DNA from: Bacteroidia bacterium
Lineage (GTDB): Bacteria; Bacteroidota; Bacteroidia; J057; JADKCL01
Length of the DNA stretch: 64,000 nucleotides
NCBI GenBank assembly: GCA_020635905.1
Contig: JACJYV010000006.1
Coordinates: 558,001-622,000, forward strand
Reading direction: 5' to 3'
Shown here: positions 52,385-61,299 of the stretch, piece after piece
Numbering within the stretch: the stretch's first letter is position 1
How the letters are laid out: the number at the start of each line of letters is the position of its first letter
Translations under genes and position numbers: made by a program
Notes under the pieces: generated by a model
Seen by the model: the letters and a program-made list of their open reading frames with translations, nothing else
Databases searched by the model: none
What the model was told of the DNA's origin: nothing

Positions 52385-53110
52385 CTATTTGACCACAGCA
52401 AAGTAATACACTCCAGTAACTGAAATGCCGAAATTATTGACCCGGCTGCCAAGGCGGCGGGGGTCGCTGAACCAGGTGCCAGGGTTGATGGCCTGATTCA
52501 CGGGGAAAAAATCTGTTTCCGTCCACTGAAACTGAAAATAGGGCCTGATCACGGCGCAAGCCCCAAAACCGTCCTTCACCCCAATAAGCAGCTGGGCAAA
52601 AATGGTATTCCCCAGGGCAAATTTGGACACCACGGGGTCGTAGGCATAGGATTTGACGTCGGGGGTGGGGCCGTAACGGTATAAAACCTTGACAAAGGCT
52701 GCATCCACAGAAGCTCCCAGCACCAAATTGACCTTTTCAGCGCTGACCACAGAATAGCCCAGACCCAGATTCAGAGAGTTCATGCGCAATTTGAGGTGAA
52801 ATTCCTCCAAAAAGCCTGAACCCGAAAATCGGGCATGCGAAGTCTGGGTGCGCCCCACCCAACTCAGATCGTATAAAATGCGGTTGGAAAGCACCCCAAA
52901 TTCGAAATTCATACCAATGGGCAGGTGAAAAGGAGGCAAATTATGCGAAAGAACGCCCCTGGTTTCATTGAAACGGCGGGTCACGAAATTGAGACTGTCG
53001 GGTGCCACGTAGGAAACATTCAAACCTGAACCTACGAAAACCATGTTTTGCCCGGAAACAAAGCCCGGGAGAATGACCCACAAAATCAAAAAAAACAGGA
53101 GTTTTTGCAT
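52385..53110 (-). CDS. Predicted outer-membrane beta-barrel protein
   Basis: 241 residues. Signal peptide 1-20 (LLFFLILWVILPGFVSG, cleaved before Q). The rest has alternating hydrophobic/polar strands rich in aromatic residues (LNLGLGYSVVSAEKVNLVLG, AVIRPYFQFQWTETDF) and ends GISVTGVYYFAVVK, a typical C-terminal barrel strand. Probably an 8-strand barrel in the outer membrane; function unknown. It is convergent with tdk; the 60-bp gap holds short repeat-like AGCGATC sequences. Confidence 0.8.
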   Translation of the reverse strand: MQKLLFFLILWVILPGFVSGQNMVFVGSGLNVSYVAPDSLNFVTRRFNETRGVLSHNLPPFHLPIGMNFEFGVLSNRILYDLSWVGRTQTSHARFSGSGFLEEFHLKLRMNSLNLGLGYSVVSAEKVNLVLGASVDAAFVKVLYRYGPTPDVKSYAYDPVVSKFALGNTIFAQLLIGVKDGFGACAVIRPYFQFQWTETDFFPVNQAINPGTWFSDPRRLGSRVNNFGISVTGVYYFAVVK

Positions 53111-53264
53111 TGGAAAACGCAGGTTGAAAGCCCTAAAAATAGCTTACATCCCTCTGATTAAAAAATTCATCGAATAAAAGGAGGCTTTTTCGCAGAGGTT
53201 TTTATATTCGTAACGAAAAAATTGAGATTTACTCATCAAATAATTTAACCACAAAAAATTTAAC

Positions 53265-53669
53265 ATGGCAAGTATCATTGACATCGAAGGAATCGGCCCC
53301 AAATATGCTGAAAGACTGGCTGAGGCAGGAATCAAAACCACGGAGAAATTGCTGGCTGAAGGCGGAACCAAAGCCGGACGCAAAAAAATCGCTGAGGCGA
53401 CTGAAATTGACGAGTCCAGAATCCTCCGTTGGGTAAATATGGCCGACCTTTTCCGTCTGAAAGGGGTGGGAGAAGAATACTCTGATCTGCTGGAAGCCGC
53501 TGGCGTGGATACGGTAAAAGAACTCCGCAACCGCAATGCTGCCAACCTGTATGCCAAAATGGTGGAGGTGAACGCAGCAAAGAAACTGGTTCGCGCCCTG
53601 CCCACGGAAGCCAAAGTTTCTGACTGGGTTGAGCAAGCCAAAGGCATGGAGCCCATGGTTTCTCACTGA
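53265..53669 (+). CDS. DUF4332 helix-hairpin-helix protein
   Basis: 134 residues with two helix-hairpin-helix units: DIEGIGPKYAERLAEAGI (about 6-23) and RLKGVGEEYSDLLEAAGV (about 63-80). This is the DUF4332 layout, related to the non-specific DNA-binding HhH motifs of polymerases and repair proteins. It is small, soluble and Lys/Ala/Glu-rich, and probably binds DNA or a DNA-linked partner. It stands alone, with an A+T-rich upstream region and a strong terminator 24 bp after the stop. Confidence 0.9.
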   Translation: MASIIDIEGIGPKYAERLAEAGIKTTEKLLAEGGTKAGRKKIAEATEIDESRILRWVNMADLFRLKGVGEEYSDLLEAAGVDTVKELRNRNAANLYAKMVEVNAAKKLVRALPTEAKVSDWVEQAKGMEPMVSH

Positions 53670-53693
53670 GAAATTTTCCTCCTCAGAAATACG

Positions 53694-53722
53694 AAGGAGA
53701 GCCAATTGGCTCTCCTTTTTTT
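53694..53722 (+). terminator. Intrinsic terminator after the DUF4332 gene
   Basis: A perfect inverted repeat AAGGAGAGCC (53694-53703) / GGCTCTCCTT (53708-53717) with an AATT loop is followed by a run of seven T. It ends the DUF4332 transcript. It is also only a few bases from the end of the convergent gene at 53725. Confidence 0.9.
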
Positions 53723-53724
53723 AT

Positions 53725-54090
53725 TCAGGCAGCGACGCCTGCCTGGCATCTTTTCAGCGCAGCAAGACCACAACACCTCAAAACTGCTTCTGCAGTAGTG
53801 CGGCCCCAGACTTCAAATCGCTCGCCTGTGGGCAGGTAATGCAATTTGCATTTTTTGTCGGGCACCTGGTCAAAACCGCTGATTTCGAGCTCATAGCCAG
53901 TAGCCGAAACCTGACTCAGCAGTTTGCTGATTTGGGGGCCGTGAGTGAGGGGAATTTCAGGGGAAAGCTCCACGAAAAAGGCATTTGCATACAACTGTCG
54001 CAAAGATCCAGTCAGCAAAATGAGCGGGGAAGTGGCCATTTCAATGGCAGTTGGATATGTGTTCACAGATGGTTCGTATTTTGTTTCCAT
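53725..54090 (-). CDS. Small hypothetical protein
   Basis: 121 residues from ATG 54090. No signal peptide or clear motif. The middle ELSPEIPLTHGPQISKLLSQ and the segment GERFEVWGRTTAEAVLRCCG look like an alpha/beta fold, and the last 20 residues hold three Cys. It is convergent with the DUF4332 gene, ending 3 bp beyond that gene's terminator. A longer open frame on the opposite strand (53629-54603) has no protein-like features. I do not recognise the family. Confidence 0.6.
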   Translation of the reverse strand: METKYEPSVNTYPTAIEMATSPLILLTGSLRQLYANAFFVELSPEIPLTHGPQISKLLSQVSATGYELEISGFDQVPDKKCKLHYLPTGERFEVWGRTTAEAVLRCCGLAALKRCQAGVAA

Positions 54091-54172
54091 ACATCAATTT
54101 ACGAGCGCATCATGACATCCTGCGTCAACAAAAAGAGGGAATTTCAACCCAAAATTCCCCTCCCAAAAGGCA

Positions 54173-54214
54173 CAAAAAAAATTCCTTCCCCTGAAAATTA
54201 CTCAGAGGAAGGAA
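54173..54214 (-). terminator. Intrinsic terminator of the lipoprotein gene
   Basis: On the minus strand a 13-base inverted repeat TTCCTTCCTCTGA / TCAGGGGAAGGAA (54214-54202 with 54194-54182) is followed by TTTTTTTT. It lies 17 bp after the stop of the lipoprotein gene at 54232 and separates it from the small hypothetical gene. Confidence 0.85.
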
Positions 54215-54231
54215 CCTGCATTGCGATTAAA

Positions 54232-54723
54232 TCAGGGGAGCTGACGCTCCAGGGGATTGCTGATGAACGAGCCCGTGGAAAAATGAGCCATCATTTCCTG
54301 CCCGTTGATCATGAGGTGAGCGTGCTCTGCGGGGTAGCAAAGGCAGCACTCGGTCACTTCAATGGGTGCCTGATATTCAACATCTTCCACAATTACCGTG
54401 TCAGAAACGCCCAGAACCTGATCTTCGATCACGTAGGCAAATCCAGCCTCGACCAAAAGACCTGCAGTACAGGCATCGGCAAAGTCAAAGGTAAAAGCCA
54501 GGTCGTTGAAGTCCCCGTTATTGAAGGCGGAAACCACAGCCCGCTGGTCAAAATCAGAGGGGCAATCTCCGTTGGAGTCCACGTATTTCAAAAGTACTTT
54601 TGAGCTTTCGCAGGGATTGCAGAGGATTCCTTCGCAGGCATCCTTACAGCCTGAAAGGCTGGAAACGAGCAGTACAACTGCAATCAGGGGAAGGAAAAGT
54701 CGTTTGGAAGCGAAAAAGTTCAT
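54232..54723 (-). CDS. Cys-rich lipoprotein of unknown function
   Basis: 163 residues. The signal peptide ends in lipobox SLSGC (Cys 26). The mature part starts KDACEGILCNPCESSK and later has TECCLCYPAEH, nine Cys in the mature chain including the lipidated one, suggesting disulfides in the periplasm or at the surface. A core of short beta strands (YVIEDQVLGVSDTVIVEDVE) is present. It does not share the motif order of the lipoproteins at 34.6-35.7 kb. A strong terminator follows; the helical gene at 54755 lies 31 bp upstream on the same strand, so the two are probably co-transcribed. Confidence 0.82.
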   Translation of the reverse strand: MNFFASKRLFLPLIAVVLLVSSLSGCKDACEGILCNPCESSKVLLKYVDSNGDCPSDFDQRAVVSAFNNGDFNDLAFTFDFADACTAGLLVEAGFAYVIEDQVLGVSDTVIVEDVEYQAPIEVTECCLCYPAEHAHLMINGQEMMAHFSTGSFISNPLERQLP

Positions 54724-54754
54724 GGAAATTCTTTTTGGTAATTGGTTCTTAAAC

Positions 54755-55303
54755 TCAGGCCATTTTTTCCTTCAGACGTACCAGAGGCATTTTGAGCATT
54801 TCAAAATCGGGCTCCATATCGGCCAGCATCTGGAATTTCTCAATGTACATGGAAACTGAGGTGGAATTTTTCTCCACAAAGCGCAGGAGTTTTTCGAAAT
54901 ATTCCTGCACAGAAGGATGGGCCTTCTGAATAACCTGTGAGAACAGTTTGTCGATCTCGAAGGGTTTCTCCACGGAAAAATAGGTCAGCACCAGTGGCTT
55001 CATGCGTTTGCATTCCACATCTTCAAAACCAGAGTTGGTGAAGGCCTGGATAGTTTCGAACAGCACTTCGCGTCCGATTTTCTGAGCCATAAACTGGGCC
55101 ATTTCGCCCCAGAAGAGGTACGGAATGTAAATTCCACCAAATCTGGAGAGCATTTCTTCGCGAAACATGGCTTCTGCCTCTTCTCCTGATTCCACGGCCA
55201 GTTTATGGATTTTCCTCAACTCGGGGATGATTTTATCCCGGTTTTCATCCAGTTCTTCGTAATATTTATTCTCCAGTTGGTCTAATACCTGCGTTAAGCT
55301 CAT
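54755..55303 (-). CDS. Helical hypothetical protein
   Basis: 182 residues, almost all alpha-helical and charged (VLDQLENKYYEELDENRDKI, EYFEKLLRFVEKNSTSVSMY), without signal peptide or membrane segment. No known motif was seen. It is the first gene of a probable two-gene operon with the lipoprotein downstream. The upstream region is the repeat-rich gap 55304-56448, whose first 130 bp are A+T-rich and could hold its promoter. Confidence 0.75.
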   Translation of the reverse strand: MSLTQVLDQLENKYYEELDENRDKIIPELRKIHKLAVESGEEAEAMFREEMLSRFGGIYIPYLFWGEMAQFMAQKIGREVLFETIQAFTNSGFEDVECKRMKPLVLTYFSVEKPFEIDKLFSQVIQKAHPSVQEYFEKLLRFVEKNSTSVSMYIEKFQMLADMEPDFEMLKMPLVRLKEKMA

Positions 55304-55837
55304 ATCCTGTATTCGTTTCTAATGAATCCGTTTTTTTTCTAAAACCCACAAATTTATAAAGGAAATGCCATGTTTGAAAGAAATAAATCAATCAGAATGC
55401 GTTTCCACGGATTCTTTTCATGTGACTTTTGAAAACAGTGAAAATCGGGTAACGGATTGAGGAACAAAGCGAAGAAAATGAGCTTATCTGAGCAAGATCC
55501 AAGGCAGAGATTCAAAGTTTTCAGCACCTCTTATTTGATAGCCATTTGACAAAACCACCCATTTCCACCCAAAATTCGCCCAAAAACCCATTTTCTAATT
55601 TGATTGCTATTTGATTATCGCACCATTCTCGCAATTCTTAATGGATTTCTAAAAGAGACAAGAATCAAGGCGGTTGCAGGAGTTGGAGGTCCTGCTTTAG
55701 CCCTAATTGAGCATTTCAAAACAGGATTCAACTCATAGATTCGAAAATTGTTAATTGTTACCTGCTCATTGCCAATTGATCAAACCCCTGTTCCACGGAA
55801 CAGGTTGGAAGCCCCAGCTGGGCGATAAATCAGTAGC

Positions 55838-56031
55838 CTGGGGCGTAAGCCCCGGGTTAACCGCAATCGGATTGGGGAGCCCCATCGGGGCGGCACCACC
55901 CCAAGGCCAGCCAACAAGACAGGGAAGATGTCGCCCCCTACGGGGCTCTGTCCCCCATACTGTTTTTTCCCGGGGCTATCGCCCCGGGCTACAAAGGTGG
56001 CGTCCCTACGGGACTACTTTCGAACCCTTCG
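55838..56031. repeat. Bacteroidota-type G+C-rich palindromic intergenic repeats
   Basis: A chain of palindromes, CTGGGGCGTAAGCCCCGGG (from 55839), GGGGAGCCCCATCGGGG, CCCCCTACGGGG, CCCGGGGCTATCGCCCCGGG and GTCCCTACGGGAC, sits in a gene-free stretch. Such modules recur between genes in many Bacteroidota and may be REP-like. The flanks 55304-55837 have no gene; they contain an AATTGTTAATTG motif and a degenerate copy of the 144-bp repeat near 55470-55535. Confidence 0.7.
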
Positions 56032-56060
56032 GGATCGTAGAAAAATCAACAGAGATTTCG

Positions 56061-56448
56061 AAAAACAAAGAAGATCAAGGCTGCCCCAGGTTCAGAAAGC
56101 GCAGATTACTCCCGTAAATGAGCTTTTCTGAGACAAGTCCAACGCAGAGATTCGAAGTTTGTTAATTGTTAACTGCCCATTGATAATTGAATCAAGGAAG
56201 CTCTAAAAACAAAGAAGATCAAGGCAGACGCAGGCGAAGAAAGCGCAGTTTACTCCCGTAAATGAGCATTTCTGAGCCAAGTCCAACGCAGAGATTCGAA
56301 GTTTGTTAATTGTTATCTGCCCATTGATAATTGAATCAAGGAAGCTCTAAAAACAAAGAAGATCAAGGCGGACGAAGGCGAAGAAAGCGCAGTTTACTCC
56401 CGTAAATGAGCATTTCTGAGACAAGTCCAACGCAGAGATTCGAAGTTT
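56061..56448. repeat. 144-bp tandem repeat, about 2.7 copies
   Basis: Units begin with ACAAAGAAGATCAAGGC at about 56065, 56209 and 56353, a constant 144-bp step. Each has CTCCCGTAAATGAGC, CAACGCAGAGATTCGAAGTT, a TTAATTGTTA..TGCCCATTGATAATTGA stretch and GGAAGCTCTAA. The last copy is cut by the 3' end of the serine hydrolase gene, whose end carries GGAAGCTCTAA in the opposite direction, giving an inverted repeat. No gene is in this stretch. Confidence 0.85.
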
Positions 56449-57612
56449 TTAGAGCTTCCTGTGGAGCATGGCATAGGCGGCGTACACCTGCAAAAACAAA
56501 AATAACTGATTGTCCTCGCGGTTGGTAACCAGAAAAAGGCTGGAATGCGATTCGGGATGATAATACAAAATCGAGAGGAAACCGTCCCAGCCGCCTGCAT
56601 GGCCCGCAAAATTATAGGGTTGCAGATTGTGAAAGCCCAATCCCACCCAGGTCTGCTTGTCGGGGCCTTTTTTCAAGGGTCCAATCATGGAAAGCAGGTC
56701 GGTGCGGGGCAGGATTTCATTATAAACATCCATGTTTTGGAGGTCTCCCACAAGGAAATGCATGAATTTCCGCATGTCGCGGAGGGTGGTTTTGATCCCG
56801 CCGTCGCCGGTCGGGGAGGGACTTTCCACTTCGTTGTCGTGGACATTGAGGTAGGAACCGTCTGAAAGACGGTAATAGCCCCGCGAAAGGCGTTCTTCCA
56901 GGCTGTCGGGCGTTTCGTAATAGTGAGAATCATTCATGCCGAGCGGCACCAGAATCTGATTGGTCACAAACTGACCCAGATTCATCCCACTGACCTCCTC
57001 CACGATATAGCCAAGGATCACAAAGCCCAGATTGGAAAAATGGTATTTCTTGCGGGGTTTTTTGTCAATGCGGGCATACATTTCAAAACGTTCCTTGAAA
57101 TCTTCCCGATTCATAAACGCCCGGTAATTGAAGGTATTTTCATAAAACTGATCCTCTCCCTGCAAAACAGCTTTGCTGAACAGCTCAGGAAACAGGTTTT
57201 CCATGCTCTGATTGATCCCGCTGCGATGCTGCAAAAGGTCCAGAATGGTGATTTCGTGGGCCCGCCGGGATTTACCACGTATATTGAGGAATTCGGGGAA
57301 ATAGTAATAAATGGGGTCATCCAGCTTGATATCCTGATTGGAAGCGAGCTTGAGAATGGCAATTGCAGTAAATAATTTGGAAACGGAACCCAGATTGAAA
57401 AGGGTCGAATCTGTAAATTCTCTTTGTTGCTCGTTGGTGCAGTAGCCTTTGGTGTAGGTAAAATCCTCCTGTCCTTTCTCCACGATGCTCATGCCGAAAC
57501 CCAGGAAATAATTGAGGTTGGGAGCGATCAGAAAGGTGGAAACAGAATCAGAAATGGGGGTATTTTGACCCTGAACCCGGGCGGGAAAGACAATGATCAG
57601 CATTAATCCCAC
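56449..57612 (-). CDS. Exported serine hydrolase of the beta-lactamase / DD-peptidase family
   Basis: 387 residues from GTG 57612 (ATG 57603 is the alternative). The N-terminus is a hydrophobic export segment (LMLIIVFPARVQGQ). Family motifs are LGSVSKLF (SxxK, near residue 75), YHFSNLGFVI in the place of the usual Y-(A/S)-N motif, and AGHAGGWDG in place of KTG. The second motif reads F-S-N, so the catalytic Tyr appears to be Phe with the Tyr two residues earlier; activity is therefore uncertain. In-frame codons upstream (SRRLFLCVG) look like the basic start of the signal peptide but lack an ATG, so the true start may be an unusual codon. It follows recQ on the same strand. Confidence 0.85.
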   Translation of the reverse strand: MGLMLIIVFPARVQGQNTPISDSVSTFLIAPNLNYFLGFGMSIVEKGQEDFTYTKGYCTNEQQREFTDSTLFNLGSVSKLFTAIAILKLASNQDIKLDDPIYYYFPEFLNIRGKSRRAHEITILDLLQHRSGINQSMENLFPELFSKAVLQGEDQFYENTFNYRAFMNREDFKERFEMYARIDKKPRKKYHFSNLGFVILGYIVEEVSGMNLGQFVTNQILVPLGMNDSHYYETPDSLEERLSRGYYRLSDGSYLNVHDNEVESPSPTGDGGIKTTLRDMRKFMHFLVGDLQNMDVYNEILPRTDLLSMIGPLKKGPDKQTWVGLGFHNLQPYNFAGHAGGWDGFLSILYYHPESHSSLFLVTNREDNQLFLFLQVYAAYAMLHRKL

Positions 57613-57674
57613 ACAAAGAAACAGCCTCCGCGAATTGCGAAAATTTCTGCCTGCATACTTTAGAAAATTGGGGA

Positions 57675-59855
57675 TCAGTTTGCCACCTCCGACATGAATT
57701 TTGCCCGGATCAGCTGAATTTCCTCCCGGGTCGCATCTCCTCCCAGCTCCTTCTCAGCATCGTCCAGACTGTCGGTTTCAGAATGCATGAAATAATCCAT
57801 GATATCCTCCACCAGATCCTCGTCCATCTCCTCTTTGATGTAATAATCCAGATTGAGCTTGGTACCAGAGTAAATGATCTGCTCCAGTTCGTCGAGCAAT
57901 TCTCCATAGGAAATGCCCTTGGCCGAGGCTATTTCGGGCAAAGGGGTCTTGCGATCCACCTGCTGAATGAAAAACAGCTTGACCATGCTGCGCTTGGCCG
58001 CCGATTTCACCACCACTTCCGTGGTGCGTTCAATCTCGTTTTCCTCCACATACTCCTTGATCAGTTTCATGAAGGGACGGGCATATTTTTCGGCTTTACC
58101 GCGGCCCACACCCACCAGATTGGTGAATTCGTCGATGGTGATGGGGTACTTGGTGGCCATTTCCTCGAGCGAGGGATCCTGAAACAGGATATAAGGGGGT
58201 TTTCCCAGTTCCTTGGCCTTTTCGCGGCGCAGTTTGCGCAGTTTTTCGAAAAGAACCTCGTCGTAGGTTTTGAAATTTTCAGTGGGAATTTGCTCCTGTT
58301 TCTGCTTGATTTCCTCGTAATCCCGGAATTTAACCAGGTCCAGATCATAGGGTTTATTGAGAAAATCACGCCCTTTTTCAGAGAGTTTGATCACCCCGTA
58401 ATCGTCAATATCCTTGATCAGAAAATCCTGGATAATGATCTGGGAGAAAATGGATTTCCACTCTTTCTCCTTGAGGTGATTGGCTTTTCCAAAAGATGGC
58501 AGCAAGTGGTGCTCATTGATGGTCACCTGCTGGTTATTGATGCCGCGCACCACATTCACCATGTGACTGATGCCAAATTTTTCCTGGACTTCGCGGGCGC
58601 ATTGCAGGGCCAGAAAGACCAGATCGCGGGCCTGGAAGGTCTCTTTGGGATTGCGGCAGTTGTCGCACATGCCGTTGCAATTGACTTCGTCAAAATGCTC
58701 CCCAAAGTAGTGAAACATGGATTTGCGGCGGCAAACGCCCGATTCGCAGAAGGAAGCCATCTCGTAGAGCAGGAGTTTACCGCTTTCGCGTTCACTCACT
58801 GGCTTGTCCTTCATGAATTTTTCGAGCTTGACGATGTCGTTATAATCGTAGAAAAGCAGGCAGTTTCCTTCCAGTCCGTCGCGGCCGCCACGGCCAGTTT
58901 CCTGGTAGAAACTTTCAATACTTTTGGGTACGTCGTAGTGAATCACAAAGCGCACATCGGGCTTGTCGATCCCCATGCCAAAGGCGATGGTGGCCACCAC
59001 CACGTTGATTTCCTCGTTGAGGAACATATCCTGGTGGCGGGTACGGGTGGCAGGATCCAGTCCTGCATGGTAGGGTACCGCGGTGATGCCGTTTACTTTC
59101 AGTAATTCGGCAATTTCCTCCACCTTGCGACGGCTCAGGCAATAGACGATCCCTGATTTATCCATGTTTTGCTTGATAAACTGGATAATCTGCTGATTGG
59201 GATTGCTTTTGGGCCTTACTTCGTAATAAAGATTTTTACGGTTGAAGGAAGTGATAAACAGGGGCGTCTCCATCATGCGCAGGTTGGCGCGGATGTCGAG
59301 CTGCACCTTGGGAGTGGCAGTTGCGGTCAGGGCAATGATGGGCACATTGCGAATGCGATTGAGAATTTCGCGGATGCGGCGATATTCGGGACGAAAATCG
59401 TGGCCCCATTCTGAAATACAATGGGCTTCGTCCACGGCCACAAAGGAGATATTGGCCTGGTTGAGGAATTCGATGAATTCGTCTTTGACCAGTGACTCGG
59501 GCGCAACATACAGGAGCTTCAGCTCCTGGTTGATGGCTTTTTGCTTGACCGCATCATATTCGGCGCGGTTCATACTCGAATTGAGGAAACCAGCTTCAAT
59601 GCCGTGGGAATTGAGCTGATCGACCTGGTTTTTCATCAGGGCAATCAGGGGAGAGATCACCAGAGCCGTGCCTTCCATGATGGTGGCGGGCAACTGGTAA
59701 CAAAGGGATTTGCCTGCACCAGTGGGCATGATGACGAAGGTGTCATTGCCTGCCAGCAGGTTTTTTATTACAGCCTCCTGTTTTCCCCGAAATTCATCAA
59801 AACCAAAATATTTTTTGAGGGCGCCTTTTAAGTTAATATCCGTCAAAACTTCCAT
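57675..59855 (-). CDS. recQ: RecQ-type DNA helicase
   Basis: 726 residues. Motif 0 FGFDEFRGKQEAVI, Walker A MPTGAGKSLCYQLPA, II VDEAHCISEWGHDFRPEY, III ALTATATP, V VATIAFGMGIDKPDVRFVIH and VI YQETGRGGRDG are all present. A zinc site (CESGVCRR and CNGMCDNC) is followed by winged-helix and HRDC-like regions and a ~100-residue acidic C-terminal extension (DEDLVEDIMDYFMHSETDSL). It is a 3'-5' helicase for recombination repair. E. coli RecQ is 609 residues, so this is the longer Bacteroidota form. Confidence 0.96.
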   Translation of the reverse strand: MEVLTDINLKGALKKYFGFDEFRGKQEAVIKNLLAGNDTFVIMPTGAGKSLCYQLPATIMEGTALVISPLIALMKNQVDQLNSHGIEAGFLNSSMNRAEYDAVKQKAINQELKLLYVAPESLVKDEFIEFLNQANISFVAVDEAHCISEWGHDFRPEYRRIREILNRIRNVPIIALTATATPKVQLDIRANLRMMETPLFITSFNRKNLYYEVRPKSNPNQQIIQFIKQNMDKSGIVYCLSRRKVEEIAELLKVNGITAVPYHAGLDPATRTRHQDMFLNEEINVVVATIAFGMGIDKPDVRFVIHYDVPKSIESFYQETGRGGRDGLEGNCLLFYDYNDIVKLEKFMKDKPVSERESGKLLLYEMASFCESGVCRRKSMFHYFGEHFDEVNCNGMCDNCRNPKETFQARDLVFLALQCAREVQEKFGISHMVNVVRGINNQQVTINEHHLLPSFGKANHLKEKEWKSIFSQIIIQDFLIKDIDDYGVIKLSEKGRDFLNKPYDLDLVKFRDYEEIKQKQEQIPTENFKTYDEVLFEKLRKLRREKAKELGKPPYILFQDPSLEEMATKYPITIDEFTNLVGVGRGKAEKYARPFMKLIKEYVEENEIERTTEVVVKSAAKRSMVKLFFIQQVDRKTPLPEIASAKGISYGELLDELEQIIYSGTKLNLDYYIKEEMDEDLVEDIMDYFMHSETDSLDDAEKELGGDATREEIQLIRAKFMSEVAN

Positions 59856-59976
59856 CGAAGGGGGTCATATAATTCAGTGGTCCCAAAAGGGAAACAAGGC
59901 CCAAATGAGGGCCTTTGAATAGTTAATTTACGCAAAAAATAGAGATATATTCATAATAACTTATATTTTTTTCTCT

Positions 59977-59984
59977 TAACTTTG
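59977..59984 (+). promoter_or_regulatory. Possible Bacteroidota -7 promoter box (TAACTTTG)
   Basis: TAACTTTG is an exact match to the TAnnTTTG consensus of the main Bacteroidota sigma factor, in a very A+T-rich stretch, but no clear -33 TTG is present at the right distance. It lies about 190 bp before the manC start. The 316-bp gap 59856-60171 otherwise shows a small hairpin (AAGGCCC/GGGCCTT, 59896-59915) and no gene. Confidence 0.4.
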
Positions 59985-60171
59985 CATTCCCTTGAAAAGC
60001 ACTTTCTTTCGCTGAATTCTATGGTTTTTTGAAGGAACAAAGGCTTAATGTTTGATAATCTGGTCACAAATTTTCCCCTTCAGAAATCCTTTTTTTTCGG
60101 ATCAATTCCTGTTGTAATTTTACCTGATTACTTGTTTCGCAACGGGAGTTCAACCCAAAACACCAAACAAC

Positions 60172-61263
60172 ATGCGAAAAAATGATTATGTGATCATCAT
60201 GGCTGGCGGGATTGGAAGCAGATTCTGGCCCATGAGCAGGTCCACCTATCCCAAACAGTTCCACGATATTCTGGGTATTGGCAAGACCCTCATCCGCATG
60301 ACTTTCGATCGTTTCGACAATTTTATTCCCCATGAGAATATTTTTGTGGTTACCAACCAGGCCTACCGCGACCTGCTGATGGAGCAAATCCCCGAAATTC
60401 CCGAAAGCAATATCCTGCTTGAGCCTGTGGGCCGCAATACGGCCCCCTGCATTGCTTACGCCTGCGCCAAAATCCATAAAATTGCCCCCAAAGCCACCAT
60501 CTTCGTGGCCGCCTCAGATCACCTGATCACCAATGAAACGGGATTCAAAAAACTGGCTTCACTCGCCATGGAAGTAGCCAGCAAAAACCCCTTTATCATT
60601 ACCCTGGGCATCAAACCCACCCGCCCAGACACGGGCTACGGCTATATTCAATACCTGGAAGACGAGGACCATGGGGGGTATTTCCCGGTGAAATTATTTA
60701 CTGAAAAACCCGAACTCGAAGTAGCCAAATCCTTTCTCGCCAGCGGCGATTTCCTCTGGAACAGCGGCATGTTTATCTTTTCCGTGGATACCATTCTGAA
60801 GGAATTCAAGGAACATCTGCCGGATATGTATGATCAGTTCATGGAAATTTCTGAATTCTACTACACGGATCAGGAAGCAGATAAAATTCAGGATGTTTAT
60901 ACCCGCAGCCGCAATATCTCCATTGACTACGGAATCATGGAAAAAGCAGGCAAGGAGGGCAATGTCTATGTCATTCCTTCCTCGTTTGGCTGGAGCGATC
61001 TGGGCACCTGGGGCTCTATGTACGAACACATGGAAAAAGACTATCTGGGTAATGCCGTGCAGGGAAATGCCATTCTTTACCAGTCTTCCAATAACGTGAT
61101 CAAGGTGCGTGACAAGAATAAACTGGTGGTGCTCGACGGTCTGGATGGCTATATTGTGGTGGATACGGGCGATGTGCTGATGATCTGCCTGAAGGAAGAT
61201 GAGCAGATGATCAAAGAATTTGTGGCTGATGTGCGCAGCAGTCAATCGGGAAAATTTGTTTAA
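60172..61263 (+). CDS. manC: Mannose-1-phosphate guanylyltransferase
   Basis: 363 residues. The nucleotidyltransferase start IIMAGGIGSRFWPMSRSTYP, the acceptor Lys in YPKQFHDIL, EPVGRNTAPCI, the metal Asp in VAASDHLI and the sugar-binding LFTEKPELEVA are all present. It makes GDP-mannose from mannose-1-phosphate and GTP. The isomerase domain of bifunctional E. coli-type ManC is missing, so it is the short monofunctional form common in Bacteroidota. GDP-mannose feeds glycans and fucose synthesis, and could supply the glycosyltransferases elsewhere in the window. Confidence 0.94.
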   Translation: MRKNDYVIIMAGGIGSRFWPMSRSTYPKQFHDILGIGKTLIRMTFDRFDNFIPHENIFVVTNQAYRDLLMEQIPEIPESNILLEPVGRNTAPCIAYACAKIHKIAPKATIFVAASDHLITNETGFKKLASLAMEVASKNPFIITLGIKPTRPDTGYGYIQYLEDEDHGGYFPVKLFTEKPELEVAKSFLASGDFLWNSGMFIFSVDTILKEFKEHLPDMYDQFMEISEFYYTDQEADKIQDVYTRSRNISIDYGIMEKAGKEGNVYVIPSSFGWSDLGTWGSMYEHMEKDYLGNAVQGNAILYQSSNNVIKVRDKNKLVVLDGLDGYIVVDTGDVLMICLKEDEQMIKEFVADVRSSQSGKFV

Positions 61264-61299
61264 TGCCCTGAATTAATCCCCAAAAAACCAGATTAAGGC

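Noticed and set aside
53629..54603. A 324-codon plus-strand open frame
   Set aside because: It crosses a strong terminator and is antisense to a lipoprotein gene with a clear lipobox; the composition is not protein-like.
56061..56448. A CRISPR-like array
   Set aside because: The repeats are 144 bp with no short repeat / unique spacer alternation, and no cas gene is present.
57783..59105. A 440-codon open frame antisense to recQ
   Set aside because: It is a shadow; recQ has all its helicase motifs in the opposite strand.
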